DNA of 64,000 nucleotides from Eukaryota sp. TZLM1-RC (lineage: Eukaryota > Metamonada: BaSk clade), in contig JAUPSS010000004.1 in the NCBI GenBank assembly GCA_040285825.1, forward strand, positions 3,603,658-3,667,657, read 5' to 3'. This document shows positions 39,610 through 50,600 of the stretch, piece after piece. Position numbers and translations under genes: made by a program. Each line of letters starts with the position of its first letter. The stretch's first letter is position 1. The notes under the pieces are model-generated. The model worked only from the letters and a program-made list of their open reading frames with translations, did not search any database and had not been told where the DNA came from.

Positions 39610-42126
39610 ATGAATTCAAAATCTAATTCATTCACCATTAATCCAATGACATCAATCTACGAAAAGTTCACTTCGTTAGACTCTGAACCCCAAACTGGAG
39701 AGATTTGGTATATTGTCCCAAAGAACTGGTATACACAGTTCATCATCCACGGAAAGAACCTCTATCCTGACCAAAAACCCGATGATGAACTCAAGATACC
39801 TACATCAGACTTAACAACCCTTGGCACAATCAAGCTTCCTCAACACCCAAAGATAACGAGCAAAACTCTCAAACCTGGACTCACTCTTGATCAGGATGTT
39901 GTTTGTATCAATGAATCCCAATGGAACCTCATCTCTGTCTATTTTGGTTCCGATGATCCGATCCGTCGGGAAGTAGTGCCCAAAGCCCCCGATTCTATGG
40001 AGGTGATGGTGGATCTTTATCCATTGAGACTACGCCTTAGACAAGTAGGTTCTGTGCAAGATGAAACCTTAGCAGCCTCCTCAACCTCCTCACTTGGTTT
40101 TTTACGTGAACAGATTGCCTCCAAAAACAAAGTTGATAAAGACAAGGTCAGGCTTTCACTATCCCATCCTGAATTCAAGGCACTCTCATCAGAAGAAGAT
40201 GAACATTCCCTTACTGATTTAGGTATTCAAGACGGCTCCCAACTCAATGTTACCATTATAAAACCCCAATCAATTGACCAGAAAAGTCTTTATGGTACCT
40301 CAAAGGCATTAGTAAGTGAGCAATTCCCCTCATTTTCCACTCAATCCCACCATTACAACCTTCGTAATCATGTAAGGACCCAACCAAAGGGAGTTACAGG
40401 GCTCTCTAATCTTGGAAACACTTGCTTTATGAATAGCATCATTCAATGTGTCTCCCATTGCACTCCTCTCACAGAGTTTTGTTTGTCTGATCAGTTCAAA
40501 AAAGACCTCAATACCACTAACCCTATTGGTTCTGGTGGTAAGATTGCTTCTGCTTGGAGAGAGACCGTAAATGCTTTGTGGAATGGTTCAAGCTCTGTTT
40601 ATACTCCAACAAGGTTAAAGAGTGAGATTGGAAAGGTGGCTCCTCAATTCTTGGGGTACAGACAACATGATAGTCAAGAATTTTTGTTGTTTTTATTGGA
40701 TAATCTACACGAGGATTTAAACCGAATTATTAACAAACCCTATTTTACTGAAGATATTACAACCACTGATGAAGAGGAAATCGCCAGGGAAAGTATTCGT
40801 AGGTACAAAGCAAGAAACGAATCTGTGGTATCTGAATTGTTTACTGGCCTTTTTAAAAGTGAATTACATTGCCCTAGTTGTGATAAGATTGCCGTCACCT
40901 TTGACCCAACTAACCAAATAGCAGTCCCCATTCCAGATCGATCAAATTTCAGCCTAAGTCTCAAAGTTGCCGCTTTTGACTTTCAACAAAAGAAGATGGT
41001 TATTTTCAATGTAAAAGTTAAAACACCAAAGCTAGCCACTGGGGTTTTTATTAAAAAGGAAGTTGCCACTCTTATTGGAGTGCCCGCTGAATCTATTGCT
41101 CTAAGTAAAACTGGTTATGGTGGTACGGAACACAAAGTTAATCTTATTGGTGACCAAGAACGTGTTAATGTTGAGCATACTAACCAAGTAATCGGTAGAG
41201 TTGTCAATTCTGTTGAAAATGGTGGAATTGTTTTAGGAAAAGCTTCAAACTCTAAAATTGTTGCCATTCGCCACTCTTCTCCAAAGAAAACCCACGGAAT
41301 GACTCATTACCACACTTCGTTTCATAATAAGGAAGACTTGTGCACTGTTTTGTTTAGTTTAAACGAAGATTGTTCAGCAGATGATGTTCGTGAGGTTGTC
41401 GAGATTGCTAATCAATCATTGTTGACTGGCGACTGGCAAGCACATGCCAAGGTCACTTTCTCCACCTATGCCACTGGAAAAGCCATTTCTCTATTGGCTG
41501 ATCATGATTTGAAACCTGCAATGACTGGTTATTACTCTTACAATAACAACTCTCCCCTCGAAATTAATGTTAATTGGGATGGTAAAGAAAACTTTAAGTT
41601 GTTTTTCTCTTTTGACCAAGAAAAACAAAATTTCCAATCACCTGAGCTCAACCACATTGAAAGCACTAATGTTTCTATTTACGATTGCTTTGACTTATTC
41701 TCAAAGGCCGAAACTTTGGATGAGCAAAACGAATGGTATTGTCCTCAGTGCAAAGAGCATAAGAAAGCTGATAAGAAGATGGATATATACCATGCTCCTG
41801 ATTTATTGGTTGTCACTTTGAAAAGATTTAAGTATGATTCTTTTTTCAGAAATAAAATTGATGAAGAAGTTGATTTCCCAGTCAGAGGATTGGACCTGTC
41901 AAAATACGTGCAAAGTCAAGATGATTTGATTTATGATTTGATTGGAGTTTCCAACCATATGGGCTCAATGGGTGGAGGTCATTACATTGCTTACTGTTAC
42001 AACCCTGAAGCAAAGAAATGGTTTGAATTCGATGATTCCAGAACCAGGGAAATTTCTGAAGAAAGTGTAGTTAGTAGAATGGGTTACGTGTTGTTTTACA
42101 GGAGAAGAAAAGTCGAATGTGATTAA
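39610..42126 (+). CDS. ubiquitin-specific protease with DUSP and Ubl domains (USP4/15-like)
   Basis: The 838-residue deubiquitinase has an N-terminal DUSP-like domain (about residues 15-110), a ubiquitin-like domain (about 130-217) and a split USP catalytic domain. The Cys box is TGLSNLGNTCFMNS with Cys272. The His box is SMGGGHYIAYCYN with His near 791, followed by WFEFDD. Two zinc pairs, HCPSC and WYCPQC, form the USP zinc ribbon. A long insert with a second Ubl-like region lies between the catalytic halves. This order matches USP4/USP11/USP15 and yeast Ubp12. The ATG is at 39610; an upstream ATG at 39603 is in another frame. Confidence 0.93.
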   Translation: MNSKSNSFTINPMTSIYEKFTSLDSEPQTGEIWYIVPKNWYTQFIIHGKNLYPDQKPDDELKIPTSDLTTLGTIKLPQHPKITSKTLKPGLTLDQDVVCINESQWNLISVYFGSDDPIRREVVPKAPDSMEVMVDLYPLRLRLRQVGSVQDETLAASSTSSLGFLREQIASKNKVDKDKVRLSLSHPEFKALSSEEDEHSLTDLGIQDGSQLNVTIIKPQSIDQKSLYGTSKALVSEQFPSFSTQSHHYNLRNHVRTQPKGVTGLSNLGNTCFMNSIIQCVSHCTPLTEFCLSDQFKKDLNTTNPIGSGGKIASAWRETVNALWNGSSSVYTPTRLKSEIGKVAPQFLGYRQHDSQEFLLFLLDNLHEDLNRIINKPYFTEDITTTDEEEIARESIRRYKARNESVVSELFTGLFKSELHCPSCDKIAVTFDPTNQIAVPIPDRSNFSLSLKVAAFDFQQKKMVIFNVKVKTPKLATGVFIKKEVATLIGVPAESIALSKTGYGGTEHKVNLIGDQERVNVEHTNQVIGRVVNSVENGGIVLGKASNSKIVAIRHSSPKKTHGMTHYHTSFHNKEDLCTVLFSLNEDCSADDVREVVEIANQSLLTGDWQAHAKVTFSTYATGKAISLLADHDLKPAMTGYYSYNNNSPLEINVNWDGKENFKLFFSFDQEKQNFQSPELNHIESTNVSIYDCFDLFSKAETLDEQNEWYCPQCKEHKKADKKMDIYHAPDLLVVTLKRFKYDSFFRNKIDEEVDFPVRGLDLSKYVQSQDDLIYDLIGVSNHMGSMGGGHYIAYCYNPEAKKWFEFDDSRTREISEESVVSRMGYVLFYRRRKVECD

Positions 42127-42222
42127 ATAAACAAAGATTTTTGGTAGAATTATTTAAAAGTTGATAGGAAAAGTGTAAATTGAATTAAAAAAATCAGGGA
42201 ATAAAAGAAAAAACGTTAATAC

Positions 42223-43620
42223 CTACTCGTTTGCCTCTGCTAAATCATCACGCTTAACTTGTGCACTATTTTCTTCTACAATTTCAACACTGTCAGCCTG
42301 ATTTGCACTATCAATTGCCTTGTCATCAATGACATCATCACCATTCACCACATCCTCCCCTTCAGGAGGTTTTCTCTTCACAGAAGGCAAGTTCAACATT
42401 AAAGAAGCTTCAGCAACCTTGATTGAAACACTTTGATCATTGGTATTATTCAAAGTCTCAAAGTAGTCATCTGAAACATCAGGGACATACGGTGCCAGAT
42501 CTTTAATTTTATCACACACAGAAAAGAATCTTTTCATTGAAGAAAGGTACAGCAATCTCATATTAACTCCCCAAATGTCAACTCCTTCCTTATCTTGAAA
42601 GAAATTAGAAATACAAACCCCCTCCTGAGTTACTTCCACTGGTTTACATTTCCTAACAACTTCTGGTATTGACTTGAATGGACAAGGGGTATGTTGTTTG
42701 AATGAAAGGGATAATAAAGCGTTGAAAATAGAAGAATAGTCAGTTGGTGGTCGTAATCTTCCTTTTTTATTTTTGAATATATCGGCTTCCACTTCTCTAG
42801 GATTCATTGAAAAGTGAATCAAAGAGTACATCACCAATTTTTTTACAAAGTCAGATATTGGATCCGCTAAGATGCCACAAAAGTTAGTGGTGTAATTGTT
42901 GATTAATTCCTGATACTTTGATTTATCAAAAGAAGAAAACATTTTAGCAATTACTCCTCGCTTATTCAATTTATCTCTAATTTTGAATGAAATAAAATCT
43001 TTCAGTCGTTCTTTTTCTTGATTTCTGGACCTATTTAAATAAAACTTTGTAATTTCTGCTTCAGATACTCTTATGGGCGGAGGTGATTCACCTAGGTCGG
43101 AATCTGAGACATACAAGTCTTCAGAAGTCAAGGGAAATTCAAAGAATTCTCTATTGGTTGGCCAAAAGAAACCCTTTCTTCTTTGATCACTAACCATCAT
43201 CGAAAGAGTGGAATACTGAGGTGGTGACATTGCAGAAAGAACAACGGGTTTCAACTCCTTCAATGCTTGTTTGAAAGGAGTTCGGTTAACAACTTGACGG
43301 TGATAGTCACTCCTTTTTTCTGAGATATTTCTGTCGTCAACGCCCGGGAATCTACGTTTATTACTCTTCGTATTGCCTTGTGGTTTTGACTTTTTTGTAG
43401 AAGCAGATGGTGGAGGTGGTGGGGGAGCAGTTGATGAAGATAAGACTTCTTTACAAACATTAATAGAGACAGACTTGATGAGGTTGTGGTGTTGATCTAT
43501 ATCATCACCAAAGTAAGAACGTAAGTGTTGCTTTATTTGCTTTAATGTAAGTTTATGAGGATCATTCTGACTGACAAACTCCTCAATATAAGGAGCCACA
43601 TCATCCTTACATAATGACAT
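42223..43620 (-). CDS. DEK_C-domain-like protein, probably chromatin-associated
   Basis: The N-terminal 60 residues of this 465-residue protein (VAPYIEEFVSQNDPHKLTLK, then IKQHLRSYFGDDID) fit the DEK C-terminal-type helical domain found in DEK and chromatin-targeting proteins. Then come a poly-Pro run, a basic stretch (KKSKPQGNTKSNKRR), a central region of unknown fold (about 115-400) and an acidic tail (GEDVVNGDDVIDD). No enzyme motif is seen. DNA binding is inferred from the domain and basic region. It is convergent with the USP gene, with about 100 bp between the stop codons. Confidence 0.55.
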   Translation of the reverse strand: MSLCKDDVAPYIEEFVSQNDPHKLTLKQIKQHLRSYFGDDIDQHHNLIKSVSINVCKEVLSSSTAPPPPPPSASTKKSKPQGNTKSNKRRFPGVDDRNISEKRSDYHRQVVNRTPFKQALKELKPVVLSAMSPPQYSTLSMMVSDQRRKGFFWPTNREFFEFPLTSEDLYVSDSDLGESPPPIRVSEAEITKFYLNRSRNQEKERLKDFISFKIRDKLNKRGVIAKMFSSFDKSKYQELINNYTTNFCGILADPISDFVKKLVMYSLIHFSMNPREVEADIFKNKKGRLRPPTDYSSIFNALLSLSFKQHTPCPFKSIPEVVRKCKPVEVTQEGVCISNFFQDKEGVDIWGVNMRLLYLSSMKRFFSVCDKIKDLAPYVPDVSDDYFETLNNTNDQSVSIKVAEASLMLNLPSVKRKPPEGEDVVNGDDVIDDKAIDSANQADSVEIVEENSAQVKRDDLAEANE

Positions 43621-43667
43621 AAGCTAGCGGCACAAATGTGTAAAATGGTAATAATCCCTGGAGATTA

Positions 43668-43805
43668 ATGGAGGATGTAGGTGAAATGAATCAAAAGAAA
43701 TATCAATACTTCAATCACATACACATGTCCAAACTTAACCGTCCGCAGATGATCGGCTTTGATCAAAATACGTTGCTTTTGAATACTCTTATTGAGGTCT
43801 TTTAA
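43668..43805 (+). CDS. possible 45-residue ORF, unrecognised
   Basis: It starts MEDVGEMNQKKYQY and is divergent from the DEK_C-like gene. The DNA GATGTAGGTGAAATGAATC closely resembles 29548-29570 at the start of the 1974-aa gene, which may mean a shared origin or chance. There is no domain. Confidence 0.2.
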   Translation: MEDVGEMNQKKYQYFNHIHMSKLNRPQMIGFDQNTLLLNTLIEVF

Positions 43806-43829
43806 AAGCTAGGGGTCTTGTATTCAGAA

Positions 43830-44225
43830 AATACTAGCTTACTGCAATCTCCCACTGGTTTCGTGATGGTCTCCTCTCGGGTGGCCTCCTGGGCCACCAA
43901 GGTGATTTTTTGCTACATGGTCTTGGATCGCTTGATATGAGTGGCGTGGAAGTCCTCCACTTCACCTGACCTCGAGCTTTCTTCATCTCTATTGTGGTGC
44001 GCCTTCTACGAGTAGGCTTGACGATATGTGAAAAAGGCAAACGCAAGCTAACACCGTTAGTGGCCACAGAGTACTCTGGTATCTGTCCCGAGATAAGCCC
44101 AAATAGCGGTAGAGGCATTCCAAGAGTTGACCGGCATGATTTCCGGAAGCAAAGGTGTCGATGGTTTGTTGGTTTAAGTTCATAAAGCCCGGGACATAAC
44201 CCGTGAGGGGAGACAGGCATGTAGC
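43830..44225. other. GC-rich, hairpin-rich island (possible structured RNA gene)
   Basis: This stretch of about 400 bp is visibly richer in G and C than anything around it. It contains strong local hairpins: GGTGGCC..GGCCACC with a 5-nt loop at 43879-43897, CAGAGTACTCTG at 44066-44077, and CCCGGG near 44188. Several frames are open on both strands, but none gives a recognisable protein. I could not match it to tRNA, U1-U6, SRP, RNase P or rRNA by eye. A minus-strand transcript would end near a T-run at 43799-43803. A horizontally acquired segment is an alternative. Confidence 0.35.
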
Positions 44226-44566
44226 TTCATACTTCTCATCAGCATTTTGTTGATATTTTACTATCAGGTACTACTATTACTATTTTATGTATAGCAAAAA
44301 CTCTGGTCAGCTGTCCATCAATATAATCACATACTGGCTGCTCAAAGAACTGATAAAGAGAACAGGCACGTGCCGATGACTTCGTGACCCTTACTGGAAG
44401 TAGAAGGTGCACAGACAATCAGAAATGATTGATTTATGAGTTTCAGTTACTTTTAAAATTTGGTTTATCTTCAACTTCTTTTATCCACAACACAATAATA
44501 CATGCACAAACTGATAAATAGACACATTTATAATGGATACTGGATTTTGTTTCCATCATTTTTTGC
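44226..44566. other. intergenic, no gene seen
   Basis: AT-rich, no signal. Confidence 0.4.
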
Positions 44567-45226
44567 TTAAAATAGTAATTTGACGTGAAATTTGATGAAA
44601 TTGTGGTAAGTCACAGCAGTTGTTTGTTTAATGTCGAATGTAATAAAAAGTAGAGGACCTTTAATCAACCGCAATGTGGTTCCACACTTTACACAAGTGG
44701 ATTTTACAAAAACAAAGTTTATTGTAACATCATTCTTATGGTCAATTTGAAAACTGAACCCAAATTGAAGCATATAACTATTTAAACCACATGAATTCAA
44801 AGGTAGAAGAGTACCGTCATTAATTCTCTTCACAACAAGCTTGTGATTAAAGTCAGTAATCTTAATTAAAACAAAGTTAATAAAAAGAGGATAGCTTTGA
44901 AATTATTTTTACTAGCAACGGAATCACAAATTTGTTTTCCAAATTTTGAGAGCAAATATACGAACATTAATGGGGAATTTCTTCCTTGGTTTTCTAGGAA
45001 TGTTTTGCAATTTAAGTAAATGCTCAATGTCAGCATTGTTACCAGTTTTCCACGAAGATACAGAAATACCATCGTTTATATGTTTACTTCCTTCAAACCT
45101 TACACATTGAAAATCACGTGTTCGGCTCAAGCTGAAGTTTAAATCATAAAACAGTAAATCCACTCCAACTGCAAGGTGAGCACATCTCAAGAAATCATTG
45201 TAACAATCAATGTTGATAATTAACAT
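44567..45226 (-). pseudogene. broken ORFs, unrecognised
   Basis: Minus-strand pieces 44924-45226 and 44567-44833 read as parts of one protein separated by a frameshift and stops. Both contain an INDG turn preceded by a basic residue (GSKHINDGISV and MKRINDGTLL). The second has a CVKCG zinc-type pair followed by a hydrophobic strand (GPLLFITFDI), which faintly recalls USP zinc knuckles. No family is assigned. Confidence 0.3.
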
Positions 45227-45499
45227 TCTTTGAGTAAATCTACAGTATCAAGTAAGGCAATTGAACAAAGCAGAAGCAACACAATTACGGTTCAAATTAT
45301 ACAAACATCAAGCAGGAAGACAACACAGTCTACTGAATTTCATTATATAGACTTAGACTGAGACAGATCAAAAACATGTTTTTAGTTGATGAAGGAAATA
45401 ACTCGAGTTCTTTAAGACTTGCACCTAAAAATATTTCAGATCTTCTGGATGGTGAATTTTTAGATTCATGTCGAAATCATGATACAGAATATTTATTGC
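45227..45499. other. intergenic, no gene seen
   Basis: AT-rich, no signal. Confidence 0.4.
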
Positions 45500-46105
45500 A
45501 CTCGTACACTTAACAAAATAAACTCATAACTAATGGGACGAAATTTATTGAACCAAAATTTCCTCTACAAAATCCTAATCTGTTTGATGTTTAGCTAAAG
45601 CTTCTCTAACTCGATTGCAAAACCGAGGCAATCTATTAATAATGGTAAATTGAATCCGAGAGCGCTATCTAACAATATCAAATTTTTTTCTTGTTCTTTC
45701 TTGAACCATTTCTTCGAAATCATTCGAAACAGTTCTTGCTTCTACTGATACTTTTCTGTTTATAGAAAATGGGAAAGTAATAAAAAAAAGTGGTCTATTT
45801 CTATCAGCATTAGCTTCTTCAATATCTTTGTCATGTTTTCTATGTTTTTTTGGGTCTTAAATTCGAAATCATCTACAAGATTAAGCTTTCTTTTTTGAAC
45901 CAAAGTGTCGTTTGCAACATTATATGAGACAAAGTCAACAACAGCTTCAGAGTTCTCAATCCAATCACAGTATATAACACCTCTATCATCAGAGGCAAAA
46001 CTGTTCAATGACAGTGTTTCTTTCAGCAGAGGCTCTTTGATACACGAGAATCTTGCGGTTCGTGCCATATTGAAAGTTTAATTAAATAAATTAAAATTTC
46101 ATTTT
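45500..46105 (-). mobile_element. family A non-LTR retrotransposon, 3' part
   Basis: The minus strand carries the endonuclease domain (RGVIYCDW, VVDFVSYN), the C-terminus and the 3' UTR ending near 45503. It is 5'-truncated at about 46070-46105, where it abuts the Fanzor relic. It may have removed that relic's N-terminus. Confidence 0.8.
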
Positions 46106-47535
46106 GAATCATGATATTAGAAACAATGAACCTGGCGAAATTTTTATGGTCTCATTACACTATACACTTCCTTCAAATTAAGAATTGTGTCAAGTCTGAA
46201 AGCCTGGTTGATATTATATTTCCAGTTGATGTACATTTTCCTGCTGATGCTGTTGAAAAAGTTCATCGAATATTCTTAAAACCAGCAATTACGATTGCTC
46301 AAATTGATGACAGTAGAGAAGGGAAACCTTATCACGTTACCCCTGTATCAACAAATGTAGGTTCTGGATGTTTTGCAATTGATACAAGATCAATATTCTT
46401 TATTTATTGAATTTGCACGCTTAATTAAATCAATATGGACAATTTTTAGACCAACATTGAGGGACGATTTGTTGCCTAAACAGAAATTGAAAATGTTCGA
46501 TACACAAGATCAAATTCACACATTAAACTACCTGAACAATTTGACTTTTGGTACAATATTATTGATTTAAACCAAACAATGTTCAAACACAAGATTTATA
46601 AATTTAACAACATTATTCAAACAGAGGGACTCAATATTGTGCTGAAATTTGTCCGTCGAGATTTGAAAAGTCAGAAATGTGAGCCATACAACAAGGCCAG
46701 TATTCTCGATTTAATTATTGATGATGTTGAAGTCAATACTTTTCAACACAAACGAATTGTTGTTTGTGATCCTGGAAAACGTGTTTTTCTGTATTTTGGG
46801 AGTAAAACAACGGATCAAGAATTGACCACGGTGCCTGAACATGATACTGAACAGCAAAGAAATGGCCCAGTGAATAAAGACAATAAATTCAAATGGTTGA
46901 GAATGATTCAGATGTCGTGGTCTTTGAAAACAAGGATTAATGAAAAACACAAACGATGGGCAACACAGTATTCTGAGGCAGAACAAGCAAGTCACCAGAT
47001 TATAGAGTCTAACGAAATGTAAATGACAATCGAAAATGTAAACAGCAACTCATCAGCGTTTGTTGCAAATTCACACCTTTGATAGATTTTCCAATTTTGT
47101 GGTTGCCAAACTTCGGCAAGTTTTTTGACAATTGATTTTTACAGTCTTGACCTGTGGAGCATTCACAAAATGCAAGCTTTTATTCACAAACAAAAGACTG
47201 AAAGTTGGTTATTAAAAAACCTTGTTCAACAGTTTGGCAATCCAAAAAAAATTAATACTAATGGGTGATTATGGTAAAAAAGGATGTAAAAATTTAAAAC
47301 ATCATTGGCCTACTCGAGAAATGGAGTGGATGCAATTTCAGGAAAGGAAGGGATTTGAAATATTGATGATTAATGAAGCATTCACTTCAGCAAAATGTCC
47401 TCAATGGCTCAACAATGCGTTTCAATAGAAATAAGCTGGCATGCCTTAAAATGTTTGCAATTGCTGAAGCCATAATGAGTGGTAATGAAAGTCCTCAGTA
47501 TCTGTGCAGAGATTTTTGGCAATTATTCCACCCTT
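46106..47535 (+). mobile_element. Fanzor relic (copy 2)
   Basis: Pieces in several frames follow the Fanzor order. The central piece 46579-47022 has FNNIIQTEGLNIVLKFVRRD (family: TDG, then Ser-Val), the RuvC-I motif IVVCDPGKR and MIQMSWSLKTRIN. Then come LMGDYGKKG (the usual GDW motif) and MINEAFTSAKC (family: DEFRTSxxC). After a deletion of most of the zinc ribbon, RNKLACLKMFAIAEAIMSGN corresponds to the RuvC-III end (RDxNAxxNM), with its Asp replaced. Stops, frameshifts and lost catalytic residues make it inactive. It ends about 120 bp before the WD40 gene, in the same orientation. Confidence 0.8.
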
Positions 47536-47656
47536 TCCCACAAAACTTGTCTGTGATTTTCATTCGAATTCAGGTCTTTTCAACGTCTTACACATCTTAC
47601 TTTGCTATCTTCTGCTTGATCTTACGTGATAACTGTCCATAGGCCTGTTATTATTA

Positions 47657-50600
47657 ATGGATTATGCCTCAATTGAATCTTTAGTTCGATTTCGTTTACG
47701 TAAACCAACTTCCACTAACATTGTGGACATATTACTTCGTTTATCACCTGAATCGTTCCAGGACATACGGCGTCACTTTGGTGGAAAAAGTATCTTGAAC
47801 CTTCACACTGATGACTTTCCCACTTCACTATCTGAGTTTGATTTTGTCAAAGTATTAAAACCACATGTTGTCCAATACTTTTCAGCTGACCTCCAAGATT
47901 CCCCTCTCAGAACTGCTCTCATCAATCTCTTCCACACCATTGACACTTCCTCTTCTGGATCAATCACCTTTGAAGACTTGTCTGAGTACATCATGAGCGC
48001 TCTAGATAGAGGAATGACCAGTGCATCAGACACTCTCACGGTTTTTGCTAGGAAACTTGGTCCTAGTTCACACCGACCTGACTCTCTCTCTTCACCATTT
48101 CATATCCACTTCCCACCCTCCAAAGTTGTTCATATCCATCGTACTTCTTTTGCTTATCTCCTCTCATCCTCAATTGCAATCTATTCTCTTCCCTTCACTC
48201 GTACCCACACCATCCCCGTTGCTTCCCCCACTGCTGTTTGTTCTGCCGGCAAACCTCACACAATTGCTGTAGCCTCTACTTGGAGGGTTTACATCTACGA
48301 CCTCCATACCACCACCATTCTTACCACATTTGACCTTCCCTCTTCGGTTCTTTCGTTAATCCATGTCCCTTTTATAGACTGTCTTTGTTGTGGTCTCGAT
48401 GATGGCCGTATTGCCCTTCTTTTGCTTTCCTCACATGATGTTATAGGGACCACCTTACCTCTTGTTTCTCAGCCCGCCCACGATGCATGGGTCACTTGCT
48501 TGGCTTGTGGTAGTTCTTTCAAAGGAGTTGTTAGTGGTGGTGAAGATGGCAAGCTTTTTGTTTGGACATTGGACTCTATTACTCCAAGTTGCTTTTTGAA
48601 TGCAGGAAGCACGATAAATCTCAAACAACGTAACCTTCGGCCCAAATTAGAATTAGAAGGTGATAATTCTCCAATTACTGCTATAGATATGGCCGAATCT
48701 CTATCAAATTTGATTGTTGTTGGATCACGCAGTGGTCTTGTTACGTTTTACTCTCCTTTTCTATCAAGATCTTGTGGTTCTGTTTCTTTAGGTCGGCCGA
48801 TCGTAAACGTCATCATTTCGCCTTCCTTGTCCTCTGTCCTAGCATTAGATCAAGCTGGTAGGTTAAAGGTAGTTGATATCAAAGTTTTGCGTATAGTTCA
48901 GGTCTTGGGAGAGTCTTCATCTTTAGTTTATCAATCATTTATCCAATCATTTGATTGTTTTCGATCTGATAAGCGTCAGACAAGTGGTACTATTGTTGTT
49001 GTGGACAGGGAAGGAAATTCAACCCTTCTAGATGAAGAACGGAGCTCTGGTGGCTTTGGCTCTTCAATGGCAACAAACTCATTGTATGCTAGTGGAGAGG
49101 AAATTTCAGCTGCGATCAATGTCGTGATTCTAACTGCAACCAACTCTGTGGGGGTCGTTTTCGGAAGTTCTTTATTTTGTTATGACTTGCTTGATGGAAG
49201 ATTCCGTTTTTCTTTGGGAGGTTCCATTTTGAAACTTGTGAATTATTTTTCATTCAATGGAGCCATTTATTATAATTTTAAATCAACCAAAAGTATAACC
49301 GAGACTGTTTCCCCACTCTCAGAGCTCCAATCCTGTTCCTTTCATGAGCAGTCAAGAAAGCTTGTTCTTGGGACGAGTTGCGGAATCTTGTTTAGTTTCA
49401 ATGCGGACAATTGGTCTCCCTTGTTTTATTACAAATTAGCAAATGAACCTGTATTGGATTTAAAATTCTTTGAATCTAATACTGAAAAAGGAAGACAAGT
49501 TAGTCTACTAGTGTACTTCAAATGCCGAATTGTTGTTTTAAATATTACAAAGCCAGACTATCCTTCATGCATTACTGTAATAAGATTCAATTCTAAGATA
49601 GTTGATTCCGAGTTGTATCATGTTGGTGTGAAAACTTTTTTATTCGTGTCCAGTAATGATTCTTTATTTATTTATGAATTGATCAACACTTTGGATTCTT
49701 CTTTTTCTTCATTAATCTGCAAAATTGATTTCGTTTCTGTTCAATATTTACATTATTGTCCTCTATTGAATGTTGTTTTTTGTTTAGTTAAGGAGGGCGA
49801 ATCTGGTTTTGTTCATGTTTTATGTGGACTCTCTTTCAGAATTGTTTGTGTTTTGGGCTTGCCCATGACTTTGGAAGACTCTCACGTTTGCATGGAAACT
49901 TGCCCTGTCAGACAAATACATGATGATAATGAAGAAATCGTTTCAGTCTTTTTAGCAATTTGCAATTTAAATAATTTATTTATTTTTGATTTAAGCAAAT
50001 TAATCAACTCCATCAAGAATTTCAACACGTCTTTGTTAACCAAAAATTCCAAATTCCAATTTGAATTTACTGAACATTTACTTTGTTTCTCATTCAATCA
50101 ACTGCACCCTCTTTTTACTACCACTAATAGAGAAATTAAAGTCTTTAAGATAAGATATGTTACTTCAACTTGTTTTCCTTCTAGCATTTCTTTTTTGAAA
50201 TCAGTACCCAATGCATGTTCATTTACCGTGGGCTTTTCTGATGGAACAATAAAATTAGTTGATGCTCTTAATGCTGATGGTCGGCCCCTTGCTCAGTTAC
50301 ATTCACCTAATCAATCAGATTTGATTGGTTGGCATTTAGAGCGCTCATTATTCATTGATAATCCACATTCTCCTCTCAATGTAGTTTCTGATGGTGATCA
50401 GCAGACCCGAGTTGTTTTTGGAGAGTCGCTATTTGAAATTTCTCGACAAATAGAAACTTTATTGAGTTTCTTCAATCTGGAACCCTCTTTAGATACCTCT
50501 CTATGTCGTTCAACATCCACTGTTTCCCTTGGATCAATTGATTCTGAACAAACATTTGGTTCACCAGCAAGAAACTTTAACTTGAGTTCTCTGGAACCCT

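Noticed and set aside
43834-44220. 128-codon minus-strand ORF in the GC-rich island
   Set aside because: Several frames on both strands are equally open here because stop codons are rare in GC-rich DNA; no domain or family resemblance.
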